This document shows, one piece after another, positions 41,071 through 49,476 of a stretch of 64,000 nt of DNA. The stretch covers positions 6,758,001 to 6,822,000 of the forward strand of contig NZ_CP046172.1 in assembly GCF_011801145.1 (NCBI RefSeq), read 5' to 3'. Below the pieces are notes generated by a model. The model did no database searches. It saw nothing but the letters and a program-made list of their open reading frames with translations, and was not told where the DNA came from. Position 1 is the stretch's first letter, and each line of letters opens with the position of its first letter. Source of the DNA: Nocardia arthritidis (lineage in GTDB: Bacteria; Actinomycetota; Actinomycetes; Mycobacteriales; Mycobacteriaceae). Made by a program: the position numbers and the translations under genes.

Positions 41071-41392
41071 CCCTGCTGGCCTCGGCTATCCGAGGAGTCG
41101 GCCGTTCGGACCACCACGGTTCCATCACCGCAGCGCTGTCGACCCGAGCCGACGACCATATGCGAATACAGACCGTTGGCGTCGCGTCGACAATGACAAC
41201 CGCAGAGCCACACAACAATCCGCCTACACCTCAGCGCACTGCCTGTGACCTGCAAGCATGTACCGAGTCAAGCGCCGATACAGGAGGGATCTCAACGGCA
41301 CGAATTTACGTCGGATACAACATGGGCTCGACCGGCGAATACGGCATGTGCGGCAACCAAATACAGCACACCAGCTGTAAAGCGTTGGGCCG
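41071..41392. other. Intergenic, no gene recognised
   Basis: The open frame at 41160-41399 on the plus strand (ending GEYGMCGNQIQHTSCKALGR) has a Cys-containing tail but no recognisable motif or good ribosome-binding site, and overlaps the end of the kinase gene on the other strand. Confidence 0.3.
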
Positions 41393-42286
41393 CTACTGAT
41401 ACCGCTGCCACAGTGCCGCCGTGCGCCCCGACCGGAGTGTCGCCAGTCGGTGAGCATGCTGAGCAGCCACGTCTGGGCGGTGACCCAAATCCGGTAGGAC
41501 GCTGGTGACCATGATCAGTTCGCGGATACGAGCGAGCACCGGCCAATACGGCTCATCGCGGACATCGGAACCGTAGGCGTCGACGAACTGGCTATAGAAG
41601 CTGGCGCGGTTGAATCGCGCCGCCCCAACTGCTTGCGGAACCAAATCCCATGCGAGCGGGCCGATTCCAGTTTCATCGAGGTCGCACAGCACGACCCGCC
41701 CACCTCCGTCTAGCAGCAGATTTCCGATGTGCGGGTCGCCGTGAATGACCCCCATCGGCATCGCACGCTTTGACGCCAGGTAGTCCTGCTCGGTCGCGAG
41801 CCACTGGTCACGAAGCCACGCAAGATCACCGGATGGAATGGATGGATCGGCGCCGGCCAGCCGACGCCGAGCCGTTTCGAACGGATCCCATGCAGGTACC
41901 GACTCATCAGGAACGAGGTGATGGAGCGCTCGCAGCGGGCTAACCAGATCCTGCGCAGTCCAATCTTCTTTCACCGGAAGCTCGTGCCAGAACGTCACCG
42001 TGTATCGCTCGCCGACATGAACCGGCTGATCACCTTCAACTAGTTGCGCTATCGGTGCGTTGCGGTCTGCCAACCATCGCGCAACCTCGACCAATCGCTG
42101 ACCGCGGGCCTGTCCGACATCTCCCGACCCAACTCGCACGATGACGGGCGCCGCCAGTCGATAGACGGCGTTGACGGTGTACTTGATCAGCTCTGCCCCG
42201 TCCGCGGCCAAATTCATCTGCGCACAGGCATCCACCACCGCCGCATGCAATTCCGCAGCACGGCGCGGCGAGAGTTCGGTCGCCAC
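41393..42286 (-). CDS. Aminoglycoside-phosphotransferase-family kinase (APH)
   Basis: 297 residues. The kinase catalytic loop is MPMGVIHGDPHIGNLLLDGG (HGDxHxxN) and the metal-binding Asp is in RVVLCDLDETGIGPLAWDLV. The N-lobe has INRAP-like KYTVNAVYRLAAPVIVRVGS. The family phosphorylates small hydroxyl substrates (aminoglycosides, choline, homoserine, macrolides), so drug resistance cannot be assumed. It follows the XRE/TPR regulator gene by about 40 bases on the same strand, suggesting co-transcription. Confidence 0.82.
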   Translation of the reverse strand: MATELSPRRAAELHAAVVDACAQMNLAADGAELIKYTVNAVYRLAAPVIVRVGSGDVGQARGQRLVEVARWLADRNAPIAQLVEGDQPVHVGERYTVTFWHELPVKEDWTAQDLVSPLRALHHLVPDESVPAWDPFETARRRLAGADPSIPSGDLAWLRDQWLATEQDYLASKRAMPMGVIHGDPHIGNLLLDGGGRVVLCDLDETGIGPLAWDLVPQAVGAARFNRASFYSQFVDAYGSDVRDEPYWPVLARIRELIMVTSVLPDLGHRPDVAAQHAHRLATLRSGRTAALWQRYQ

Positions 42287-42325
42287 GTCGCTATGTTAGT
42301 TCGCCCGCGAGCCGCCCCACCGCCC

Positions 42326-43771
42326 TTAATTCGTCAATGTCCTCGGTGCGGGCAATGCGAGCTGGTTGACCTGGTAACAGATTTCCCGCACATCGGCGCG
42401 CTTCCGAAAAGCTTGTGCCCCAACGCTCATCGTTCGCAGCCGATCCACGACACGAGCGCTGAGCACCTCACCGGTAAGGGCGAGCGCCATATCGGCGGAG
42501 GCGACGGCAGAGCCGATGTCGCCAAGCCGGAATAGGCAAGCCGCCGAAGTGGTGTGATCGAATGCCAGACTGCGGATCGGTCGGTCATCGGCCGACGACC
42601 CGAGCGAATCCGTAGCTCGCTGCAAGGCGTGAATCGTGTACTGCTGCGCGATTTTTGGATCATCGGACGCCAGCGCCAGCTCGTTGAAGATGACTGACAT
42701 GAGGCCGGCCTGTTCACCGGTAGTGAAGAAGACTGCGTTCCATGGATCCATATCCGTCGCACCGACTTGGCTGATCTCGTGCTCAGCCCTGGCCAACGAA
42801 TCATGCATCTGCCGCCGATTCCCCATCATCGCGTGCGCCCACGCCACGTTGGTGTGCAGCCGCGCAGACTCACCGGCATTCGATGCGTCCTGCGCGGATA
42901 TCTGACCGAGCTGGAACATCCGCAACGCCTCACGTGGCCGACGCTCGGCCAGACTCATCCGCCCCAGTACGTACAAGATCGATGCGGTGAGGCTGTCTGC
43001 GCCCACGCTTCGTGCGTACGACAGCGCAAGGGTGAGGTAGCTCCGAGCGAGGCCGTGCTCGCCGATGTCGTGATAAGCCCAGCCAGCCAGGCGTGCAAGA
43101 TCGGCCAACGCTACCGACATCGATACAGCAGTCGTCTCCTCCTCACAATGCCCCAGCAGACCTCGACTCCAATTCAGCAGGCCCAACGCGGAATCGACAA
43201 CGGACAGACCACCGTGTCGCTGATCGAGGCCTCGGAGGCTCGCGGTGACTCGCCGAACGAATTCGACGTCCGCCATTCCGACTTTGCCTGGAACCGGCAC
43301 GTGCACAGAGCCTTTGGGAAGCCAGGGCACCAATTCCACTGTCAGACCTACTGTCACCGCAGCGGCGATTGCGGCGAGGAACCTTCGACGATCAGCCTCC
43401 ACCACAGCCAGCACATCGGGCATCAAATGGTTCGGTACGCAGTCACCATCGAATTCGGCATCTTGCTCCGCGGCCATAGCTTCCGGGGTAGGCGCACCGA
43501 GTTCGCGAAGGGCGACCGCGTAGTCGGGGCCAGGCTGCTGGACCGCACCACATTCCCAGCGGGACACATGCTGCTGCTCGCAGGAAAGTTTGAGGCCCAA
43601 CTCGGCGCCCTTGGTGTTCAGCGCGGCGGCGAACTCCTGCTGGTTCAGCTTCAGCACGTCTTTGCGGTACGCGCGCAATCGACAACCCCATGCGGACGCC
43701 CGACGAGCCGGGCCCGCGCCGTGAGCAGCATCTGAAATGGAGTTTTCGCCGATCTCAGCAATCATCGACAT
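42326..43771 (-). CDS. XRE-type regulator with TPR-like C-terminal region
   Basis: 481 residues. Helix-turn-helix near 29-85: RLRAYRKDVLKLNQQEFAAA then CEQQHVSRWECGAVQQPGPD. A hydrophobic stretch (RRRFLAAIAAAVTVGLTVEL, about 127-147) links to a helical repeat array: LARLAGWAYHDIGEHGLARS, ILYVLGRMSLAERRPREALR, LHTNVAWAHAMMGNRRQMHD and ACLFRLGDIGSAVASADMAL. This is the common actinobacterial plan of a DNA-binding head with tetratricopeptide-like peptide-sensing tail. It is divergent from the XRE-DUF5753 gene over the 43.8-44.0 kb repeats, and precedes the APH-like kinase. The ATG at 43771 or the second Met may be used. Confidence 0.78.
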   Translation of the reverse strand: MSMIAEIGENSISDAAHGAGPARRASAWGCRLRAYRKDVLKLNQQEFAAALNTKGAELGLKLSCEQQHVSRWECGAVQQPGPDYAVALRELGAPTPEAMAAEQDAEFDGDCVPNHLMPDVLAVVEADRRRFLAAIAAAVTVGLTVELVPWLPKGSVHVPVPGKVGMADVEFVRRVTASLRGLDQRHGGLSVVDSALGLLNWSRGLLGHCEEETTAVSMSVALADLARLAGWAYHDIGEHGLARSYLTLALSYARSVGADSLTASILYVLGRMSLAERRPREALRMFQLGQISAQDASNAGESARLHTNVAWAHAMMGNRRQMHDSLARAEHEISQVGATDMDPWNAVFFTTGEQAGLMSVIFNELALASDDPKIAQQYTIHALQRATDSLGSSADDRPIRSLAFDHTTSAACLFRLGDIGSAVASADMALALTGEVLSARVVDRLRTMSVGAQAFRKRADVREICYQVNQLALPAPRTLTN

Positions 43772-43884
43772 CCACCTTGGTCACGCCGAGCCGACCGGAC
43801 CGGCACAATCACGGCCCGAGCGCCGGCGTGCTGTTCGGCGCCCTACCGCCCGTATTTGAAATCGGCCAACCGATAGATCCGGCA

Positions 43885-43899
43885 TGGCCACTGTGGCCA
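43885..43899. promoter_or_regulatory. Perfect 7-bp-arm palindrome
   Basis: TGGCCAC-T-GTGGCCA, directly next to the 12-bp direct repeats and between divergent regulator genes. A candidate operator. Confidence 0.4.
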
Positions 43900-43935
43900 T
43901 TTTCACATGAATTTTCACCTGAATCAATACATGAA
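43900..43935. promoter_or_regulatory. Three 12-bp direct repeats
   Basis: TTTTCACATGAA, TTTTCACCTGAA and TCAATACATGAA lie end to end (consensus TTTTCAC-TGAA; the third is diverged). They are AT-rich compared with the surroundings, between the XRE/TPR gene and the XRE-DUF5753 gene. Arrays at one helical turn suit cooperative binding by a regulator such as one of the two neighbours. Confidence 0.5.
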
Positions 43936-44055
43936 CCTTTACGTGGCGTGTCATCAAGACGGACTATGGCTGCTAACACCCCCTGTCTATCGGATACGAC
44001 AAGATCTGCCCCGGCCGATGCAAAACTGTTCGACGAGACAACGAGGAGGAGCCAC

Positions 44056-44901
44056 GTGGCCAGTCGGGAAGACCCAGACGCCGTTGCGTACCTGGTTGGC
44101 GTCGAGCTTGCCGCATATCGCAAGCGCGCAGGCAGAACTATCAGCGAAGCCGCGAAGGAACTCGGGTGCTCACAGGCCAAGATCCACAACATGGAGAACG
44201 GCCGCAATCAGCAACGCCCCGACGAGGTCGAGCAGCTGCTGACCTACTACGGCGCTGGGCGAGCCGATGTCGATCGTCTATGCGCACTCGCTGGGTCAGC
44301 TGTCGGCGCAACCTGGTGGGCACCATGGACGGACGTCGTTCCGGACTGGCTCAAGACCTTCGTCGGCCTCGAAGGGCTTGCGACACACGAACACGTCTAC
44401 GCGCCACAGGTTTTGCCCGCGCTCGTGCAGACCGCCGACTACAGCTTCGCGGCTACCGAAGGTGACATGCGGGTTCGTCCGGACCATTACGAACGAGTCG
44501 CCGCGTTGCGGCAGGGGCGGCAACGCAGGATCACCGAGGATGACGAACGACTGGTGCTCGAGGTCTTCCTGGAGGAAGCGGCACTCGACCGACCATTCGG
44601 TGGCCAAGACGTAATGAATGACCAGTACAGGCATCTACTCGACTTGAGCATGCTGGAGAACGTATCGCTGCGCCTTCTGCCGACCAGCATCGGGCGACAC
44701 GACGCAGTGGCCGGGAGATTCGTTGTCTTGCAATTCAGCGAGGCCAGTTCGATCGCCTACATCGAGATGCTGCACGGCGCGGTGTACGTCCAAGATCCCG
44801 ATGAAGTCGCTGGGTACACTCGGGTTCTGGACAAACTACGAGCATGCGCGCTCGATCCTAACGCTACTGCGGCGGCGATCCGAGCGCGCATCATCGCATA
44901 A
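44056..44901 (+). CDS. XRE regulator with DUF5753 domain
   Basis: 281 residues from GTG 44056, behind GAGGAGGAGCC; the long frame upstream is not used. Helix-turn-helix: LAAYRKRAGRTISEAAKELG then CSQAKIHNMENGRNQQRPDE. The DUF5753 part has WWAPWTDVVPDWLKTFVGLE, QVLPALVQTADYSFAATEGD (the L.QT..Y motif), RKRITEDD-like QRRITEDDERLVLEVFLEEA and SIAYIEMLHGAVYVQDPDEV. This is the standard pair partner of DUF397 proteins in actinomycetes, comparable to the BldB/WhiJ-type systems of Streptomyces. The DUF397 gene follows after 21 bases. Confidence 0.88.
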   Translation: MASREDPDAVAYLVGVELAAYRKRAGRTISEAAKELGCSQAKIHNMENGRNQQRPDEVEQLLTYYGAGRADVDRLCALAGSAVGATWWAPWTDVVPDWLKTFVGLEGLATHEHVYAPQVLPALVQTADYSFAATEGDMRVRPDHYERVAALRQGRQRRITEDDERLVLEVFLEEAALDRPFGGQDVMNDQYRHLLDLSMLENVSLRLLPTSIGRHDAVAGRFVVLQFSEASSIAYIEMLHGAVYVQDPDEVAGYTRVLDKLRACALDPNATAAAIRARIIA

Positions 44902-44922
44902 CCGACCCACCTGGAGTGAGCA

Positions 44923-45297
44923 GTGCCAACCCCGAAGCGCGCCGGCCGCCGAACGAGCACCTACAGTGATCACGGAAGCGGTTGCGTTGCAGTTGATTTC
45001 ATCAGCGACGCTTCGGGCACGGCGACCGAGCTGGTCGAAGTCACGCACAGCAAGATCGCAAACAGTCCCGCTATTCTGTTCACCCCCACCGAGTGGAACG
45101 CATGGCAGGACGAGGTTGCCGCCGACAAACTGGCCAACAGCAACGGCCGTGTGAGTGTTGTTGTACGAGAAGAGCATTGGCATGTCTCCGATAACGACAG
45201 CAACGTGTCGCTCACCTTCAACGAAACCGAGTGGACCGCGTTCCGCAAGGGCGTCCTCGACCTAGAGTTCGCCCCGGACAACGTATTCCGTCGGTGA
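44923..45297 (+). CDS. DUF397-like protein, partner of the XRE-DUF5753 regulator
   Basis: 124 residues from GTG 44923 (TGGAGTGAG upstream). The DUF397 pattern is seen twice. First: SGCVAVDFISDASGTATELV then VTHSKIANSPAILFTPTEWN with the F.P.EW element. Then a second, partial one: VREEHWHVSDNDSNVSLTFN then ETEWTAFRKGVLDLEFAPDN. Proteins of this family are small, act with a cognate XRE-DUF5753 protein and modulate its DNA binding. The repeated F...EW..F/W unit suggests an internal duplication compared with the usual length of about 65 residues. Confidence 0.75.
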   Translation: MPTPKRAGRRTSTYSDHGSGCVAVDFISDASGTATELVEVTHSKIANSPAILFTPTEWNAWQDEVAADKLANSNGRVSVVVREEHWHVSDNDSNVSLTFNETEWTAFRKGVLDLEFAPDNVFRR

Positions 45298-45436
45298 CCT
45301 GTCGGACTCGCGGAGGAACCTCGCGGCAGCGATCTCGCGCGCTCCCATCGCTACTGAACAAACGTCATCGAACTGGGTACCCAGGACCTGAAGGACGTTG
45401 CCGCCGAAAACGCCGGATCATGTTGCACCCTCATCT

Positions 45437-45850
45437 TCAGTCAGCCGATGGGGGCTCGTAGGTGACAGTTCCAGTTGACGACAGGGCCAGAACGCCACCA
45501 ACGTCTCCATAGCTGACGATCGCGGCAACGAGATCACGTGCCATTGCCTTGACGCATTTCTCGGCCGCCAGGGAATCGCGCACACCAGCTGCGGTCTCGA
45601 CTTCGTCCATAACGACCAAGGTTCGGTCGTACTTCTCCCCGGCGATCTGCGCCGTCACTTCACACCGAGGCCCAGCTTCGTACAGGTGACGCCTGCCCGC
45701 CACCTCCATGATCAGATTGGCGCGAATCAAGAACTCACCCTTACGGACTCCGTTGTTCGACAAGTAGCTCGCACTGTCCGCGGCGAGAACCCACAGCGAT
45801 GCCCCGGCGGCAGATGGCGTCCAGCTCATAGGGTCTGCAAAATCCGACAC
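45437..45850 (-). CDS. Hypothetical cytoplasmic protein
   Basis: 137 residues from ATG 45850: MSDFADPMSWTPSAAGASLW, then VLAADSASYLSNNGVRKGEF, AGPRCEVTAQIAGEKYDRTL and SLAAEKCVKAMARDLVAAIV. Alpha-beta composition, no signal or membrane segment. It is convergent with the DUF397 gene, without a recognised family. A possible small partner of the regulator island, but this is only position. Confidence 0.5.
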   Translation of the reverse strand: MSDFADPMSWTPSAAGASLWVLAADSASYLSNNGVRKGEFLIRANLIMEVAGRRHLYEAGPRCEVTAQIAGEKYDRTLVVMDEVETAAGVRDSLAAEKCVKAMARDLVAAIVSYGDVGGVLALSSTGTVTYEPPSAD

Positions 45851-46464
45851 GGTTCAGAGTGAACCAGCCAGCGCCAGATAACGTAAGCCGGGACTTGAAA
45901 CGAGCTGGGCCGGTCCCACATGCGGCCTCGTGAGCTCTGGATTATCCCAGAGCAAGCAGGCCATCTATGGCGGCGACCGCTACGGATTCCTGCGCGGCGG
46001 CAGCGAGGCCACGGTCTGCCGTCGACACGCAGCCACCTTCTTACTTGCGTCGATCTGCGACGGCCGCTTCGACAAACAACACATCCTCTACTGACAATGG
46101 CGATCAGTTCGTCGGCGCCCGCAGGAGACGCTCCCTCCGCACGCTTGGCCGACTCGAATGTGGAGGATGGTTGTCACCATCGGGCGTGTGGCACGTACCG
46201 GTCCTTGGGTTCTCTTGCTCAGTACCGCGACCAACATCGATCGTGGCCGACGTCACACTGCTCGATGGTTCGACGGGTATCCCCGCGGCAAAGTTCTGTC
46301 ACACGGTCCCCATATCGCCGAATTCCGCAACAGGCTCGGACATCGGGTCCTTGAAAGTCCGTGTCTATCGCCATCTAATCTCATGGCGGCTATCGATCAG
46401 CGATCTCAAATTACCTTGAGATAACTTGCTATTTAATCTCCATTTACTTCCATTCAGAACAGAA
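45851..46464. other. Intergenic, no complete gene
   Basis: A plus-strand frame from about 45928 (KQAIYGGDRYGFLRGGSEAT then VCRRHAATFLLASICDGRF) has a coding-like composition but is only about 60 codons, with no start site or family: perhaps a fragment. The remainder, turning AT-rich from 46420, shows no gene. Confidence 0.3.
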
Positions 46465-46492
46465 TTGACTATCGTAACGACTGCGCTATATA
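46465..46492 (+). promoter_or_regulatory. Sigma-70-like promoter of the GMC-aminotransferase-MFS operon
   Basis: TTGACT and TATATA with 16 bases between, within an AT-rich island that stands out from the GC-rich context, about 90 bases ahead of the GMC start codon. Both boxes are near consensus. Start point not shown. Confidence 0.55.
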
Positions 46493-46578
46493 CGGAGCCG
46501 AGTCCTCGGTCAGGCTGTAATCGACTGTGTTGCAATCAGTTTCGCGCTCATCCGGTAGGCGCGAACGAAGGGGGAACT

Positions 46579-48123
46579 ATGGGTTCCGATGTCAGAGATC
46601 ATTACGACTATTGTGTAATCGGTGGTGGGGCCAGCGGGCTCGTCGCCGCGACGGAGCTTGCGCTGGCCGGTTACTCGGTGTTGGTCCTGGAGGAAGGCGA
46701 ACGTGTCGCGCCGGGAAGTGATTTGCGCACCGCGGAGTCGGGGTGGCAAATGGCGCTGGCACCAGGGGATCCGTCGCGAACTGCCAATCCTTGGACGGCC
46801 CGCGGGCTCGGTGGCGGGACGATGTTCTTCGCCGGTATCGCGTTTCGGTATCGGGAGCTGGATTTCGCGGTGGATCCATTTCTCGCCGCCGATGCGCTCC
46901 CGGCGAGTTGGCCGCTCGATTACCAGGTGCTGCGTGGCTACTACGACGAGATCGAGCATCGGCTCGGAGTAGCCCGATCCGCCGATGGTGATCCCTGGCA
47001 GCCTCCATCGGCGTCAACCGCGTTGCCACCACATGATTACGATCGCCGTGGCCGGTTGATCGCGGAGGCTGGTCAGCGAATGGGGTTATCGCCGTTCGCA
47101 ACTCCGTTGGCCATCAATTCGCTGCCCGCCAGCGGACGTCCGGCCTGCGTGGGATGCAGCGGTTGCACCGAACGGTCCTGCCCGACCGGAGCGAAAGGTG
47201 ATGCGGTACAGACGATCCTGAATCCGACGCGAGTTCCGATGACGATTCGTACCGGGGCGCGGGCAGTTCGTTTGCTCGGCGGGCGGGTGCATCGGGTGGA
47301 TGCAGTCGAGTGGATAGACACCGCATCAGCGCAGCGGAACACAACGCGTGCGGAAGCTTTTCTGTTGGCGGCCAACGCTGTTCAGACGGCACGGTTGCTG
47401 TTGGCGTCGACGACGCGATGGGCTCCGAACGGAATCGGCAACAGCTCCGGATTGCTCGGTGCGGGTCTGTCGCTCAAGTTCAGCTGCTATCTCAGCGGCC
47501 GGGTACGCGATGCTAACGAAAACCCCTCCGGTGGACCGCATTCCACTGTCGCGTTCACCGACTACTACCTGCATTCGGATGTGCCCGGATTGCTCGGCGG
47601 CACGATTTATCAAGCCAATCCGGTGATCAGCGCGGACGCGAACACGTTACGTCTGCACGTGCTGGCGGGTGATCATCCGATGGAGCGCAACCGTGTCCGG
47701 TTGGCGAAGGTCTGTGACGAGTTCGGGGTGCCCGGGGTGATGCTCGACTACCGAACTCATCCACGCGATGCCGCGCGGATGCGATTCTTGGCGGAACGCG
47801 CGGCAGACATTCTGCGCGCGGCAGGTGCTGATCGAATTCGCTTCGAGCCCACCGAGTTCCATCGCGGCAGTCGACATCTGCACGGTACCTGCCGGGCGGG
47901 CAAGGACCCCGGCGAGTCGGTCACAAATCGGGACGGCCGACTGCACGACATCGACAACGTCCACATCGTCGACGCGAGCACCTTTCCGTTCGCAGGTGGT
48001 GTCAATCCGGTCCTGACCATCCAAGCGAACGCCCTGCGGATCGCGCGCGAGCTGACCGGGCGTCACCGGCCGCAGACCACCCCATCCATCGAATCGACCG
48101 ACTTGCTGGCGTCAACACACTGA
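46579..48123 (+). CDS. GMC-family FAD oxidoreductase
   Basis: 514 residues from ATG 46579, which has GAAGGGGG in front. FAD motif: YDYCVIGGGASGLVAATELA then GYSVLVLEEGE. Next comes the GMC signature TARGLGGGTMFFAG. A cysteine-rich segment ACVGCSGCTERSCPTGAKGD (about 193-212) resembles the Cys-rich region of gluconate/sorbose-type GMC dehydrogenases. The C-terminal part has the catalytic-region HLHGTCRAGKDPGESVTNRD and VHIVDASTFPFAGGVNPVLT. It oxidises a primary or secondary alcohol to carbonyl. The product could feed the aminotransferase that starts 12 bases after its stop. Real substrate unknown. Confidence 0.87.
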   Translation: MGSDVRDHYDYCVIGGGASGLVAATELALAGYSVLVLEEGERVAPGSDLRTAESGWQMALAPGDPSRTANPWTARGLGGGTMFFAGIAFRYRELDFAVDPFLAADALPASWPLDYQVLRGYYDEIEHRLGVARSADGDPWQPPSASTALPPHDYDRRGRLIAEAGQRMGLSPFATPLAINSLPASGRPACVGCSGCTERSCPTGAKGDAVQTILNPTRVPMTIRTGARAVRLLGGRVHRVDAVEWIDTASAQRNTTRAEAFLLAANAVQTARLLLASTTRWAPNGIGNSSGLLGAGLSLKFSCYLSGRVRDANENPSGGPHSTVAFTDYYLHSDVPGLLGGTIYQANPVISADANTLRLHVLAGDHPMERNRVRLAKVCDEFGVPGVMLDYRTHPRDAARMRFLAERAADILRAAGADRIRFEPTEFHRGSRHLHGTCRAGKDPGESVTNRDGRLHDIDNVHIVDASTFPFAGGVNPVLTIQANALRIARELTGRHRPQTTPSIESTDLLASTH

Positions 48124-48134
48124 GGGAGTTCGAC

Positions 48135-49418
48135 ATGTCGACAATGTCTGCACTGCTGGACCGGGCCAACGCGGTGACTACCAGTCCGCGTTGGGATTTG
48201 GAGAAGCGATTCCCCGTCGTCGCCGACCGCGCCGAGGGCTGTCACATCTGGGACGCCGATGGGAAACGCTATATCGACTACACCTCCTGCAGCGGAGCGG
48301 CGCCACTGGGTGTCGGACATCCGGCGGTCATCGAAGCCGCGATCGGCGCGCTGCGTACCGGAGGAATCGTCCCATCCACACTCTCCGCGGCGCGGATCCA
48401 AACCGCCGAACAGTTGCTGCCGCTTTTCCCGTTCGCCGATCGAGTCCGCTTCTTTCGCACCGGCTCCTGCGCGACCACGGCAGCGGCGCGCATCTGCCGG
48501 GTACACACCGGCCGTAGTCTGCTGTTGACGAGCGGTTTTCACGGGTGGCACGACTGGCACCTGCAATCGACGTTCGGTGGTCTGCCCAACCGTGACCCGG
48601 AGACCATCGACTTCGGATACGACCTGCAACGACTCGCTGATCTGCTCGCCGAGCGCTGGAACGAGGTCGCAGGTGTTTTCATCACCCCCGAGGTCAACTT
48701 CTTCCCCCACGCCTACCACGTAGAACTGGCACAACTGGTCCGCGGCCACGGGTGTTTGCTCATCCTGGATGAGGTGATGACCGGTTTCCGGTATCAACTG
48801 GGCGGATACGCGGTCGCCGCTGATATTCAGCCGGACCTGATCACCCTGAGCAAGGGGCTCGCGAACGGCATGGCGCTATCGGCTGTCGTTGGTCGGGCGG
48901 AAGTATTCGACGGTGCCGAGCCCGCCTATCTCGGCTACACCTATCAGCGGGAGGTGACACCGTTCGCCGCGGCGGCGGCTTCATTGAACGCGTTCCGCAC
49001 CGAGGATCCGATCGGCAGGATGCACGATGTCGGCCGCGCTCTGATCTCGGGACTGAACGACCTGTTCGAGCGCACGTCGGTCCCCGCGATCGCGTTCTCC
49101 TGGCCGTCGATGTTCCGGGTGCTGTTCGGCGACAACGAAATCGGCGAAAGCTTCTACGCGGGACTGCTGCGCCGTGGAGTGCTCATGGAATACGGCGGAG
49201 TCCACATGATTTCAGCGGCTACCTCCGCCGAAGACATCGCACTGACCTTGTCGGCCGCCGAGGACAGCCTGACCGACGTACTCCGCACCGCGCGTCCGAC
49301 GCTGAACGGCACCGGCCTCACTGACACCGATGCCCACGAGCTGGCCGCACGAGCATTCGGCGCGACCGCGGAGACAGCGGCCAAATGGTGGCCAGGCTAT
49401 TCGCCCAGCAACCAGTAA
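48135..49418 (+). CDS. Class III PLP-dependent aminotransferase
   Basis: 427 residues. Blocks of the glutamate-1-semialdehyde aminomutase/omega-transaminase fold: HIWDADGKRYIDYTSCSGAA, RVRFFRTGSCATTAAARICR, GFHGWHDWHLQSTFGGL and LLILDEVMTGFRYQLGGYAV (the D of LILDEV holds the PLP pyridine). The Schiff-base lysine is in QPDLITLSKGLANGMALSAV (about 240). It would transfer an amino group onto the carbonyl made by the upstream GMC enzyme. The ATG lies 12 bases after the GMC stop, so one transcript is expected. The nature of the amine product is not known. Confidence 0.88.
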   Translation: MSTMSALLDRANAVTTSPRWDLEKRFPVVADRAEGCHIWDADGKRYIDYTSCSGAAPLGVGHPAVIEAAIGALRTGGIVPSTLSAARIQTAEQLLPLFPFADRVRFFRTGSCATTAAARICRVHTGRSLLLTSGFHGWHDWHLQSTFGGLPNRDPETIDFGYDLQRLADLLAERWNEVAGVFITPEVNFFPHAYHVELAQLVRGHGCLLILDEVMTGFRYQLGGYAVAADIQPDLITLSKGLANGMALSAVVGRAEVFDGAEPAYLGYTYQREVTPFAAAAASLNAFRTEDPIGRMHDVGRALISGLNDLFERTSVPAIAFSWPSMFRVLFGDNEIGESFYAGLLRRGVLMEYGGVHMISAATSAEDIALTLSAAEDSLTDVLRTARPTLNGTGLTDTDAHELAARAFGATAETAAKWWPGYSPSNQ

Positions 49419-49476
49419 CTGCCAAGGCATGACTCGGGTAATGCATCCGGCCAACCGGAACTAACTTAGGAGTTCG

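Noticed and set aside
41393..42286. Aminoglycoside resistance gene
   Set aside because: The kinase motifs fit the APH family, but the family includes many non-resistance kinases; no resistance claim is made.
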